Origin: Acidobacteriaceae bacterium dw_441
GTDB taxonomy: Bacteria > Acidobacteriota > Terriglobia > Terriglobales > Acidobacteriaceae
Assembly (NCBI GenBank): GCA_018449715.1
Contig: JAAVVA010000003.1
Span: forward strand, 434,001 to 498,000
Direction of reading: 5' to 3'
Length of the DNA: 64,000 nt
Part shown: piece after piece, positions 15,639 to 25,134 of the stretch
How the letters are laid out: each line of letters starts with the position of its first letter
Numbering within the stretch: position 1 is the stretch's first letter
Notes under the pieces: model-generated
The model's database searches: none
What the model was told of the DNA's origin: nothing
What the model saw: the letters and a program-made list of their open reading frames with translations, nothing else
Program-made: the position numbers and the translations under genes

Positions 15639-17150
15639 ATGGAAACGAAAGACAGATCGCAAAGCAGTCGCAGAAGCTTTATTGCCCAGGCTGCAGGAGC
15701 AGCTATGGCAGCCGCATTGCCCAGCACCTCTTACTCCAGTACGAAGACCTCGAAGCGTCCGCCAAATGTTTTGTTCATCATGTCGGATGACATGCGCGTC
15801 GAGTTGGGAAGCTATAACAGCCGCTTCCATGCACAGACGCCGAACCTCGATGCTCTTGCGCGTCACGGTGTGCGTTTCGACCGAAACTATTGCCAGTTCC
15901 CGCTGTGCAATCCTTCACGCGCATCGTTGCTTAATGGAAGAACACCTCATTCCACGGGGGTATTAGGCAATCGAACCGATTTCAGAACCGAACATCCCGA
16001 CTTCGTCAGCTTGCCTCAATTTTTCCGTGAACACGGATATGTCACTCCTCGCGTAGGAAAAATCTTCCACGGCGGCATGGACGACCCCAAGGCATGGACC
16101 GAGGGGGTAGGCGATGCAGGTTATCCAAAGGGAAGAGTCGATGGAACAAAGAAGGTCATTCCACAATATCCCGTGCCTCCTCGTCCGGACGATGTTCTTC
16201 CGACGAATAGAGTGGATAGTGCTCAAGCTCCTCACTCCGACCAGATTCTTGTTCTGAATGGCAACGGCGAAGGACACCCTGAAAATCTTGTTGCCGAGCG
16301 TGCGATCGAGCACCTGAATGCCTACAAGGATCAACCGTTCTTCCTTGGCTGCGGCTTCTCCAAGCCTCATAGCCCGCCGACGGCTCCGCAGCGATTCTTC
16401 GATCTCTATGATCTCGATAAGATTGATCTCACGCCTGATTTTGAGGCATGGCCCACGGTCCCCCAAGGTTTCCCCAAGGCAGCTATCCGTATGCGCAATG
16501 CGGATCTGTTCATCGGTCGCGGTGCCAGTCGTGAAGAAGCGAAGGAAGTCATTCGTGCCTACATTGCTTCGATCTCGTGGGTCGACTGGAACGTGGGACG
16601 CGTCCTCGCTGAACTGGATCGCCTAGGCCTGCGCGAAAACACGATCGTTGTTTTTAGTGTCGATCATGGTTATCAACTGGGTGAGAAAGGTAAATGGTCG
16701 AAGGCCGGTTCGTTGTTCGAGATGGGAACGCGTGTGCCTTTGATCATTGACGCTCCAGGGGCACGAGGCAATGGACAATCAGTAACTCGCATTGTGCAGT
16801 CTCTCGATATTTACCCCACGCTGGTTGAACTGAGCGGTCTAACTCCTCCAAACCACAAGCTGGAGGGCCGCAGCCTGGTCCCTCTGCTGAACCAACCTCA
16901 TGCTCCCTGGGATCGTCCAGCGTTCAGCATCTGGAGCGAAGATGGAACCACTGTCCACGGCACAGCTGTGCGAGACGAAAAGTGGCGCTACGCAGAGTTT
17001 GGAGAAGGGGGCAAGAATGGTGCCATGCTCTTCGACGAACACGCGGACCCTCTGGAAACTAAAAATCTGGTGGATGATCCTCAATACGCACATCAACGTA
17101 AGCGTCTTTCAGAGCTGATACGCCGTTATGCTGCTCAAGAGATAGCTTGA
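15639..17150 (+). CDS. Tat-exported sulfatase, iduronate-2-sulfatase-like
   Basis: 503 aa from ATG 15639, chosen because GGGAG stands 8 bases upstream and the Tat motif SRRSFIAQAAG follows at 10-20; a longer open frame reaches 15555. VLFIMSDDMRVELGSY gives the metal pair D50-D51, and PLCNPSRASLLNGR the maturation motif CNPSR at 90-94. PRVGKIFHGG, WSKAGSLFEMGTRVPLII and the YQLGEKGKW loop are typical of the iduronate-2-sulfatase subfamily, which removes 2-O-sulfate from uronic acids; the true substrate here is not proven. Only 99 bases separate it from the receptor gene, so the two are probably co-transcribed. Confidence 0.92.
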   Translation: METKDRSQSSRRSFIAQAAGAAMAAALPSTSYSSTKTSKRPPNVLFIMSDDMRVELGSYNSRFHAQTPNLDALARHGVRFDRNYCQFPLCNPSRASLLNGRTPHSTGVLGNRTDFRTEHPDFVSLPQFFREHGYVTPRVGKIFHGGMDDPKAWTEGVGDAGYPKGRVDGTKKVIPQYPVPPRPDDVLPTNRVDSAQAPHSDQILVLNGNGEGHPENLVAERAIEHLNAYKDQPFFLGCGFSKPHSPPTAPQRFFDLYDLDKIDLTPDFEAWPTVPQGFPKAAIRMRNADLFIGRGASREEAKEVIRAYIASISWVDWNVGRVLAELDRLGLRENTIVVFSVDHGYQLGEKGKWSKAGSLFEMGTRVPLIIDAPGARGNGQSVTRIVQSLDIYPTLVELSGLTPPNHKLEGRSLVPLLNQPHAPWDRPAFSIWSEDGTTVHGTAVRDEKWRYAEFGEGGKNGAMLFDEHADPLETKNLVDDPQYAHQRKRLSELIRRYAAQEIA

Positions 17151-17164
17151 ACTGAGTTGAAAAA

Positions 17165-17203
17165 TACAGAGACCAAAGGCCCGACAGGCCTTTGGTCTCT
17201 GTA
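17165..17203. terminator. Bidirectional terminator between convergent genes
   Basis: Perfect 17-bp stem (17165-17181 with 17187-17203), 5-base loop, flanked by A-runs giving a T-run on the minus strand. It separates the sulfatase (stop 17150) from the phospholipase gene (stop 17228). Confidence 0.88.
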
Positions 17204-17227
17204 GAAAAATCGATCGCAAATAGTGAA

Positions 17228-19801
17228 TTAAATATTTTTTGCGGATGCGCGCCCAATAGCTGGATCTGTTGTGCTTGTCCTGCTTGTCTCGACGTGTCCC
17301 GCATAGCGCCTGGAATAGGAGTTATATCCTATTACCTTCAGGCTAATGTCGTACCATGACGTACTCTTCTGCAGGTCCAGAAGTACAACGGTTTTTTCTC
17401 CGCCCTTAATTTTCTTCACGATATCAGTAGATCCATAGGAACAATCGTGGATCACTACCTCGCGAGGGGAAGAACTCGTATTGTTCAAATGAAGCTCCAG
17501 GTTGCCACTGGCGACAGGACGGCCTTTCCTGTTGGCCTGATATTTACAGGCAATTTGAATTTCTGGATCGTTAACATCTCCTGTAAAGTGACGGAAAAAT
17601 CCATTTGGGGCATGGATCGCTACATCGTAGGTGTCGGAGGTAAAGTGCGAGAGATCAATATTTTCCGCCATCTCATCTCCAGCACGAACAGCATAAGTCG
17701 CTGCCATCATTTTTCCTTTTGTCCCGTTTTTCTCATAGAGTTCGCTGGATAACTTCGTTCTATAGAGATAGACGTTGAAAGGAGAACCTGCGGATTGCTT
17801 CCCAAATAAATCCTGTCCGGCCTTCATCCTGATCTGAAGTGTTTTACCTTGTGGATCAAGTTGTGCCTCGGCATAAAGCTCATACGGAAGAGAACAAGCC
17901 GAGCGAGTTCCAGGTTCCTGCCACAGGATGGTGCGCATATCCTTATCCGCGCGTGTCAGTTGATCGACGTCAGCATCCTGAAGAGCGCGATAGGCTGATG
18001 GAATCGGTTTGTTGCGAGCGCTTTCAATGAACTGGAGGTGTGTATTGCGATCAAGGAAATTCAGTTTTGCGGATTCGCTATTGTAAGGCCGGAAGTTCGA
18101 AGTCAAATCCCCGCAGACTGTTCTTCTCCACTCCGAGATATTAGTTTCGCTGATCTTTTTGCCATATTTTCCTTCGACGAACTTCTCCAGAAACTGAATC
18201 GTCGAGGAGTGATCGCACAACTCGGAGTTGACCCAGCCTCCGCGACTCCACGGAGAAGCAATAATCATAGGTACGCGGAAACCAAGACCGATCGGGCCGG
18301 AGCGCGCTTCGTGTTCAGGGACATTCTGATCAAGTTCATCCTTGGCATAAGAATACTCAAGTGCGGTGTCGATTCCTTTGGAGGCGCGTCCCGTCTCGGG
18401 ACTCTGCGGGTCTGCGGCTACGAATGATGGGGCATGATCGAAATATCCATCGTTTTCGTCATAGGTCAAGATGAAGATGGTCTTCTTCCAGACCTCAGGA
18501 TTCTCCGTGAGAATCTTCATAACCTCGGAGACATACCAAGGGCCATACATGGGATGTGCTGGATGGTCGTCGAACATTCCAGGAGGCGCCAGCCAGGATA
18601 TTGTCGGGAGCTTTCCAGAGCGTACATCTTCGCGGAACTGATGCAGCACATCCCCTTTGGGAGCATTCATCTGTTGTGGTTTGCCGTCGATCTCAATATC
18701 GAGCGGAGCAAGCGTGCGATGATCTGGATCGTTCCTGTTCGTCACAAAAGCACGATTATGCAGGTCCTGTTCTTCTCCTGAGAGTTCGGAAAGATTCTTC
18801 TCTGCGAGACCACGACTCTTTTCAAGCGCTGTCTTCAGTTGCCCATCTGCTTTCAGGGCAGCCTTGATGGTCTTAGCACGCTTTGAGTCCGGAGCGATCC
18901 GGCTAAGCTCTTTCTCAAGCATCTCCTTGCGTTTCGCCAATGCCTGCAGTTGTGCGTTCAACTTTTCGCGATAACGTGGAGAAGAGTAGACGTTGTAATT
19001 GCCAAAGTGTTCCAGCATGTTACCTGCAAGATTTCCAAGCCAGGCAAACTCTTCTTCGGTGAAGACTCCATTCGCGGCAATTTCGTTCTGATAAAACTTC
19101 CAGTCAATACCGGCCTTCTGTAGCCGTTCAGGAAAGGTCATCCATCCTAGTGGCTCACCTGCTGCATACTCAGGATTCCGCATATAGACCTTGGAGTCTG
19201 CCTTTTGTTCGTCGCGGATAGTGCCGGTCCACAGAACGCTACGATTCGGATAGGTGCTCGACATCACTCCGCAGTAATGCTGATCGCACACAGTAAATGC
19301 ATCGGCAAGAGCATAGTAGAACGGCACATCCTCGCGTGTGTAGTAACCCATCGTGATTGGAACAGGAGCATACTCTTTGTTCGACGAGCGCTTCGACTCG
19401 ATCCAGTGGTTATGGCCACCGCCGTTCCATGCATCCACCTGGCTATCTCGCGAATGAGGAATGGAGCCCATCCATGTGATCCGAGTGTCCTTGATGTCCA
19501 GACGCCATGGGGCATAGGTCGTGCCTGTGCTATTCCGCTGCAGAAAAATGGAGGTGCCGTCGGCCTGTCGGAGTGCACGGGGATCGTTGAAGCCACGAAC
19601 TCCCTGCAATGTTCCGAAGATGTGATCGAAGGAGCGGTTTTCCTGCATCAGGATGACGATGTGTTCTGCATCGAGGTAAGTGCTCCCATGATCGGGAGCG
19701 ATTGCATAGGCCCGTTCGACTGCATCCGGAAGGACACCCGTGAAAGCAGATGCTCCCGAGAGAAGGATCGCTTGTTTGAGAAAGTCACGTCTTGTTGCCA
19801 T
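17228..19801 (-). CDS. Phosphocholine-specific phospholipase C (Tat-exported)
   Basis: 857 aa, non-haemolytic/acid-phosphatase-like phospholipase C family, releasing phosphocholine from phosphatidylcholine or sphingomyelin. Tat motif RRDFLKQ is at 4-10. The signature HIVILMQENRSFDHIFGTLQ lies near residue 48. HNHWIESK, FILTYDENDGYFDH and MIIASPWSRGGW are further family motifs. The C-terminal ~200 residues hold the two beta-sandwich repeats (DUF756) seen in these enzymes (LSHFTSDTYDVAIHAPNGFF). AAGGAAAAC precedes ATG 19801. It follows the second receptor gene on the same strand, behind a terminator hairpin. It may supply phosphate or choline rather than sulfate. Confidence 0.93.
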   Translation of the reverse strand: MATRRDFLKQAILLSGASAFTGVLPDAVERAYAIAPDHGSTYLDAEHIVILMQENRSFDHIFGTLQGVRGFNDPRALRQADGTSIFLQRNSTGTTYAPWRLDIKDTRITWMGSIPHSRDSQVDAWNGGGHNHWIESKRSSNKEYAPVPITMGYYTREDVPFYYALADAFTVCDQHYCGVMSSTYPNRSVLWTGTIRDEQKADSKVYMRNPEYAAGEPLGWMTFPERLQKAGIDWKFYQNEIAANGVFTEEEFAWLGNLAGNMLEHFGNYNVYSSPRYREKLNAQLQALAKRKEMLEKELSRIAPDSKRAKTIKAALKADGQLKTALEKSRGLAEKNLSELSGEEQDLHNRAFVTNRNDPDHRTLAPLDIEIDGKPQQMNAPKGDVLHQFREDVRSGKLPTISWLAPPGMFDDHPAHPMYGPWYVSEVMKILTENPEVWKKTIFILTYDENDGYFDHAPSFVAADPQSPETGRASKGIDTALEYSYAKDELDQNVPEHEARSGPIGLGFRVPMIIASPWSRGGWVNSELCDHSSTIQFLEKFVEGKYGKKISETNISEWRRTVCGDLTSNFRPYNSESAKLNFLDRNTHLQFIESARNKPIPSAYRALQDADVDQLTRADKDMRTILWQEPGTRSACSLPYELYAEAQLDPQGKTLQIRMKAGQDLFGKQSAGSPFNVYLYRTKLSSELYEKNGTKGKMMAATYAVRAGDEMAENIDLSHFTSDTYDVAIHAPNGFFRHFTGDVNDPEIQIACKYQANRKGRPVASGNLELHLNNTSSSPREVVIHDCSYGSTDIVKKIKGGEKTVVLLDLQKSTSWYDISLKVIGYNSYSRRYAGHVETSRTSTTDPAIGRASAKNI

Positions 19802-19845
19802 TCAGTGTTTTCCTTGTTGTAAATCTGTTATCTGCTAAGAAGAAA

Positions 19846-19873
19846 TGCGGGAAACCATGAATGGTCTCCCGCA
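19846..19873 (-). terminator. Terminator downstream of the second receptor gene
   Basis: 13-base arms 19846-19858 and 19861-19873 with one mismatch or wobble, 2-base loop, and TTTCTTCTT following on the minus strand. It lies between the receptor stop (19897) and the phospholipase start (19801). Confidence 0.7.
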
Positions 19874-19896
19874 AAATTGCATTGCCATTCCGCTCT

Positions 19897-22800
19897 TTAG
19901 AAGAGCAGTTTGAGAGCGAACTGAATCTCTCGTCCGGAGGTGGCTGAGGTAATGGTTCCAAAGGTTCCGCTCTGATTCATGCCATCGCTTCCCGGCGAAA
20001 ACGTTGTATTCGGCAAACCGAAGACCGGATGATTCAATGCGTTGAATGCTTCAACACGGAACTCCGACCTCAGGCTTTCGGTGATGTTTGTGTTCTTGAC
20101 CATCGAGAGGTCCATGTTGAAGGCATTCGGTCCACGCACGTTCGGCAGCGTTCTCGGGACATTGCCAAATGTGTAGTTCGGCGGATTGATGAACGCTTCC
20201 GTGTTGAACCATTTGTCGATCGTCGGATGAGAGAGCTTTGCGCTTACTCCCGGTACCAGGTTCGGACGAGAAGCCGCAAAGTTGTTTGCTCCGGAGATCG
20301 TCAGCGGAATTCCGGTATGCCACTGTGTGACTGTATTCACCTGCCAGCCACCGATAAAGCGGTTGATCCACGGTCCGACGTTTGCTCCTAAAGTGCGTCC
20401 ACGTCCGAACGGAAGATCGTAGATACCGCTGAGGCGCAGCATCTGCGAATGATCCAGCGGATCGATAGAGCGTTCCGCCTTGCGGTTGTACGAGTTTTGA
20501 TAACCCGTAATGTCCGTTTGAACTGTGCCCGGCAGATCCTCGGCAGTAGTGATGCTGTCATCGATCAGTTTGGATTTGGTGTAGCCCAGAATGAGCGTAA
20601 GGCCATGCGATGCGCGCTTCGTAACCGAAAGCTGAAGCGCATGGCCAATATAGTTGCCGTCGTGAGGCTGCCGTGCGCTGACCGTGGTGTAGTAGGGGAA
20701 CGATAGCAACGATTGCTGCCGGGTGATCGTCTTGTTGCCAAGCGCTCCTGGAACCATTCCGGCGTAGGGATTGGGGACGGAGTTCTGCAACTGTGTTCCG
20801 AGTGCAAGATACTTGGGGTCAAGCTGGTTCAGAGCGTAGTCGCCTGCGATAAAGTGCGTACCATGATTGCCCACGTAGGCCGCGCTGACCAGAATGTTCG
20901 AGGGTAACGATTGCTCGAGAACAAGATTCCACTGCTGCGACATCGGCGTTGTTCCATCGCTGGAGTCATAGGAGACTGCCTGACCCAGCAGGCCATCTGG
21001 ACCCAGTGCTGCGCCAAGGGGCTGAATAGGCTGGTTCGGAAGTCCGTCCCGCAGATAAAAGGACGGAAGGTTGGTATTTCCGCCGGGCGCGCTGTAATCC
21101 GTCACCGTGCTGGCGAAGCCAGCCGTATTGCCGAAGAAATCCGTCGTGAAGATGGTCGGATAATAGATGCCGTATCCGCCGCGCAGCGAGGTCCTGTTCT
21201 TGCCGAGCACATTCCATGCAAATCCAATGCGCGGCGCAACGTTGCTTAGATCGCTGTTTCGGAAACTTCGCGGCTGGCCATCTCTACCCGCAAACACCAG
21301 CGCACCCTTCAGGCCGAGTTGATCTGTCCCGTTGATGTCGAAATTACTGGTGCCATTATTCTGCTCGACCGGATATTTCTGAAAGTCATAACGCAGTCCC
21401 AGGTTGAGCGTCAGGTCCTGTGTCACTCTCCACGAGTCCTGAACGAATCCGGAAAAGGTGTAGTTGGCTTGCGAAGCTCCCTGCACTGTGTCGACTTTGG
21501 CAGACGCGACTGCACCGAGCTGGTAGGAAGCGAAGGCATATCCGGTTCCGCTCGTGTGTTGCGGGTCGTTCGTCACGGTTCCATTGAAGGTATAGATTCC
21601 TGAAGGCTCAGCGTATTGCTTGTTATAGCCACGCTGCAGCCTCCAGTCGATGCCCATGCGCACGTTATGTTTTCCGTGTGTCCAGGTCACGATGTCCGAC
21701 AATGCGGGATTGGTTCCGGCGCGCTCTCCCTCTGCTGAGGTGGAGGAAGTGGCGAAGCCATTCGACATTCTTGGAAATGCATTGGCAGGAACATTGGGCA
21801 TTCCAAGTTTTGCAGCCCAGTCCTGGTTGTAGCTTGAGGTGACGAAGACAAGTTGAGCACGCAGGACCGAAAGCCTTGCCTCGTTTAGAAGCGATGGGGT
21901 GATGACGAAGGTGTCCTCGATGATTCCAGCATGATTCGGATAGTTGTCATAGCGCAGTCCCAGGAATGGATGGATCACGCTATACAGGCCGCCTCCTGTA
22001 TCCGTATAGGCCTTGTAATAGGCGTAGCGCGCAAACATGGAGTGCCGCGATGAGAAGCTGTGGTCGACACGGGTGAGGTACTGCCTCATCCATTTGTGAG
22101 TTGCACTCGGGCCGGAGTAGTTATTCGACTGCGTGTATGGATTGCTGGGAGTACGATTCGGTGCGGGGTAGAAGGCATTGACGGCCTGAGCAACCGGATC
22201 GAGACGGTTTGCGGGAATAATATTTCCGGGAAACGGATCACGCACATATCCATTGCCGTTCGGGTTCGGGCGCGTCGTCGCCGGATCGTAGATCGGAATC
22301 AGTTGGCCGTTCGAACCTTTGAGATTCGAGAAGTCTCCCCTAAGCCACTCCGGGGTTGGAACGGAGGCGATGACCTGATTGCCCAGCGTATACCGATACT
22401 CTTCGTAATTGCCAAAGATAGTTGTTTTATGGCCGATGGGGCCGCCGATCGAGCCGCCGTACTGGTTATAGCGCAGCGAGTTGACGGGGTCGGGATAGGT
22501 GTTGAAATAGCTGCGTGCATCGAAGGCGTTGTTCCGCAGGAACTCGTAGATTTGCCCGTGGTATTTGTTATTACCAGAGGAGGTCACCATGCTGATGGCT
22601 CCTCCGGCCAGGAAACCATACTCGGCCGAGATCGTGCCGCTCTCCACCTTGAACTGCTGAATCGCATTCGCTGCCGGATTGATGCTGACCTCGTTGATGT
22701 AGGTCTGAACCACGCTCTGCCCGTCGATCAGCACTGCATTCGCGGCGTTCGGTCCATTGTTGATACTGACGGCCGAAACAAGGGAGCCGCGGTCCGCGAA

Positions 22801-23400
22801 GCCTTCGTTGATCTGCCCGGAGTTTCTCGCAACTCCAGGCGACAGCTGTGCCAGCGCCAGAACGCTTCGTCCGTTGACTGGAAGCTCCTGAATAGGACGG
22901 TTCTCAAAGACCGTTCCCAACTCGGTTGAAGAGACGTTGACGTCGTTATTATCGGCGGAGACAGTGACCGTCTCGTTCACGCTGCCTGCCTTCAGCTTGA
23001 AGTTGATCTGCAGGTGAGCATCGACGACAACATTGATCCCCTGTCGCCTCTCCGATTGAAAGCCATCGGATTTCACCATGATGGTGTAAAGGCCAATCGG
23101 AAGACTGGGCGTCGTATAGCTTCCGTCGTCATTCGTCTTCAGGGTCAGGGTCTGCTGATGCTCGCTCGTGATCGTAAGTTCGGCGCGGGCGATCGCTGCT
23201 CCACTCGCATCGTCCACCCGTCCGACGATAATGCCGCCGCCTTCCTGTCCGCTGGCCAATCCTGTCCAGCCAAGGACCATCAGGAAGAGAAGAGTGGCGG
23301 GGAGAAGAGTGCTTTGTAAGGAGCGCCTCTTGCTCGCAGGGGTACTCGCCATCGTACGGAAGACTTCATGCGTGTGAGGAGTTGCAGTCATTGGCTTCAT
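19897..23400 (-). CDS. TonB-dependent receptor, Oar-like, with carboxypeptidase regulatory domain
   Basis: 1167 aa from ATG 23400; the open frame runs further up to 23559, but the signal peptide (LLPATLLFLMVLGWTGLASG) is near residue 40 of this start. The CarboxypepD_reg domain follows (GIIVGRVDDASGAAIARAEL), then the plug-like ELPVNGRSVLALAQLSPGVA, then a long barrel with YEFLRNNAFDARSYFNTYP, ending in ALKLLF. It shares the overall plan of the receptor at 12237. The XylR-type regulator gene lies directly upstream on the same strand. The 336-base gap contains a palindrome and a Cys-containing ORF. The ligand is unknown; context suggests organic sulfate or sugar compounds. Confidence 0.9.
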   Translation of the reverse strand: MKPMTATPHTHEVFRTMASTPASKRRSLQSTLLPATLLFLMVLGWTGLASGQEGGGIIVGRVDDASGAAIARAELTITSEHQQTLTLKTNDDGSYTTPSLPIGLYTIMVKSDGFQSERRQGINVVVDAHLQINFKLKAGSVNETVTVSADNNDVNVSSTELGTVFENRPIQELPVNGRSVLALAQLSPGVARNSGQINEGFADRGSLVSAVSINNGPNAANAVLIDGQSVVQTYINEVSINPAANAIQQFKVESGTISAEYGFLAGGAISMVTSSGNNKYHGQIYEFLRNNAFDARSYFNTYPDPVNSLRYNQYGGSIGGPIGHKTTIFGNYEEYRYTLGNQVIASVPTPEWLRGDFSNLKGSNGQLIPIYDPATTRPNPNGNGYVRDPFPGNIIPANRLDPVAQAVNAFYPAPNRTPSNPYTQSNNYSGPSATHKWMRQYLTRVDHSFSSRHSMFARYAYYKAYTDTGGGLYSVIHPFLGLRYDNYPNHAGIIEDTFVITPSLLNEARLSVLRAQLVFVTSSYNQDWAAKLGMPNVPANAFPRMSNGFATSSTSAEGERAGTNPALSDIVTWTHGKHNVRMGIDWRLQRGYNKQYAEPSGIYTFNGTVTNDPQHTSGTGYAFASYQLGAVASAKVDTVQGASQANYTFSGFVQDSWRVTQDLTLNLGLRYDFQKYPVEQNNGTSNFDINGTDQLGLKGALVFAGRDGQPRSFRNSDLSNVAPRIGFAWNVLGKNRTSLRGGYGIYYPTIFTTDFFGNTAGFASTVTDYSAPGGNTNLPSFYLRDGLPNQPIQPLGAALGPDGLLGQAVSYDSSDGTTPMSQQWNLVLEQSLPSNILVSAAYVGNHGTHFIAGDYALNQLDPKYLALGTQLQNSVPNPYAGMVPGALGNKTITRQQSLLSFPYYTTVSARQPHDGNYIGHALQLSVTKRASHGLTLILGYTKSKLIDDSITTAEDLPGTVQTDITGYQNSYNRKAERSIDPLDHSQMLRLSGIYDLPFGRGRTLGANVGPWINRFIGGWQVNTVTQWHTGIPLTISGANNFAASRPNLVPGVSAKLSHPTIDKWFNTEAFINPPNYTFGNVPRTLPNVRGPNAFNMDLSMVKNTNITESLRSEFRVEAFNALNHPVFGLPNTTFSPGSDGMNQSGTFGTITSATSGREIQFALKLLF

Positions 23401-23736
23401 AAGTTTTCTCTCTATCTTTGCTGGGTCGAACAGGCACACAGATTTCCATCCAGGCAATGAATGGCTGGTGGGTAAGACATAGGGCCGCGGCAGCAGCCGT
23501 CCCGTGGAAATATGCGATTTCCGATATGCCCGTATACGGGCCAGAGATGATTCCTGCACCTCGAAGAGATGCGTTGTTGACTATCGATACTGTGAACTTA
23601 TCGCCCGTCTGCCAAGAGGAGCAATGAGCTTTTGGGGATATCACCTAAGATTTTGGGTTATTCATGGATAATTCATCCAGCCTGCGAAAACGCGCTTAAA
23701 ACGGGCATGATTTCCTCTGCCAGCCGCGAAGATTGC
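23401..23736. other. 336-base gap between regulator and receptor genes
   Basis: No gene is supported. It contains the 14-base palindrome at 23528-23541 and a 22-codon minus-strand ORF (23412-23480) with three Cys codons (HCLDGNLCAC in part) whose stop is 11 bases before the receptor ATG. No terminator hairpin comparable with the sulfatase leaders is present. Confidence 0.5.
23528..23541. promoter_or_regulatory. 14-base perfect palindrome, candidate operator
   Basis: GCCCGTATACGGGC is fully symmetric and lies about 130 bases before the receptor start, downstream of the XylR-type regulator gene. It is a plausible binding site for that regulator or another dimeric protein; no experimental support. 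Confidence 0.4.
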
Positions 23737-25047
23737 CTACAGATGAAACCGCTGATCCTGCCGGCCATACTGTTCCCGGTATCGTGCCGGGGACCAGCCC
23801 GTGTGCTTCTTCAGGGCGGAGCTCATATATTCGGGATGCTGAAAACCGCAGCGCTCTGAGATATCTGCAATGGAAAGAGGGGTTTCCACCAGCAACTCCT
23901 TCACGCTGGCAAACCGTGCCTCTGTCAGTACGTCGTGGATAGACTTTCCGACCGAGGCGCGGAAGTGTTTTTGTAAAGTTGACCGCGAGACCCCGAGGTA
24001 GAGCAGAACATTCTCGACGTTGATGCCGTTGCGTACGTTCTCTCGTATGAAGTGCAGCGCACGGGCGACCAGCGGGTCATCGATTGCCGTCACGTCCGAA
24101 GACCGGCGCACGAAGATATCCATCGGAGGAATCAGAATCTCCGGCATTGGCATCGTGTGATGCCCCTGCATCATGCGGTCCAGCAATGCGGCTGCTTCGT
24201 AACCCATCTTCCATCCGTTCAGCACAATGCTCGACAGCGGAGGATCGGCAAACTGGCAGGAGACATCATCGGCCCCAACCGCTACTACGGCGGCCTGTTC
24301 AGGAACGGCCACATTGGCCTGGCGGCAGGCATTCAGCAGCTGCACTCCGCGAAGGTCTGTGCAGGCCATGATGCCGATAGGTTTAGGCAGCGATGCCACC
24401 CATTTGGCGATCTCGTCCGTCTCAGTCTGCCATATCCCTGTATGGAGCTGGTCCACCTTGACTTCGTGGTCCGGGAAGACCATGCAGGGATATCCCTTGG
24501 CTTCCGCCGTTTGGACAAACGCATCGCGGCGGCCGTCCGAATATGTGTGTCCTGTAAACCCGAGAAAGGCGAACCTCTGAAATCCTCGGTCGAGCAGGTG
24601 GTTGGCCCCCATTCTTCCGACCGCGGCATGATCGTTGGTGATCATTGGAATTCCCATGCCGCCAAGTTGCTCATTCAGATCTACCACGGGGACAGAACGA
24701 TTCCGGATGGCTTCCCGAATCTCCGGCGTCGCAACCCGTGTAATCAACCCATCGCCCTTCCACGAGTTAATCCACGATGGACTTCCTTCCATAGCGGAGC
24801 GTTCGTTGAACTGGATGAGCCACGGCCTCGTCTCACGGATATATTGCGCGACTCCAAACATGAGCCTCCGCCCGAAAAGCGTCGATGTCTCGATGATCAG
24901 CGCGACGCGAGGCGTTCGTAAGCCGATAAGAGCAGGTCCGCCTTCGTGCGCCCGCCCCTCGGAAGAGCTTCGCGAATATCGTCTCCGGTTCGAGCGTTTT
25001 GCCTTTTTCGACGCGCCGGTGTTCGTGGCAGAGGAAGGAGTACGCAT
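23737..25047 (-). CDS. XylR-type regulator: periplasmic-binding-like sensor plus AraC DNA-binding domain
   Basis: 436 aa from ATG 25047; an ATG at 25077 would add ten residues and neither has a strong ribosome binding site. After a basic N-terminal tail, residues ~45-310 form a LacI/RbsB-like sugar-binding domain (VALIIETSTLFGRRLMFGV, VVDLNEQLGGMG, GIMACTDLRGVQLLNACRQA). Residues ~325-436 are an AraC/XylS double helix-turn-helix (LYLGVSRSTLQKHFRASVGK, IADISERCGFQHPEYMSSAL). E. coli XylR has this layout and activates on sugar binding. Location beside the receptor gene suggests it senses a sugar released by the sulfatase island. It is divergent from the dipeptidase gene. Confidence 0.9.
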   Translation of the reverse strand: MRTPSSATNTGASKKAKRSNRRRYSRSSSEGRAHEGGPALIGLRTPRVALIIETSTLFGRRLMFGVAQYIRETRPWLIQFNERSAMEGSPSWINSWKGDGLITRVATPEIREAIRNRSVPVVDLNEQLGGMGIPMITNDHAAVGRMGANHLLDRGFQRFAFLGFTGHTYSDGRRDAFVQTAEAKGYPCMVFPDHEVKVDQLHTGIWQTETDEIAKWVASLPKPIGIMACTDLRGVQLLNACRQANVAVPEQAAVVAVGADDVSCQFADPPLSSIVLNGWKMGYEAAALLDRMMQGHHTMPMPEILIPPMDIFVRRSSDVTAIDDPLVARALHFIRENVRNGINVENVLLYLGVSRSTLQKHFRASVGKSIHDVLTEARFASVKELLVETPLSIADISERCGFQHPEYMSSALKKHTGWSPARYREQYGRQDQRFHL

Positions 25048-25134
25048 GTATCCATCACAAAAATACAGTTCCGCCATGAATTCTAGGTAAAAAGACCGTA
25101 TTTGAACGCACCTGCTCTCCGTTAGGATTCACCT

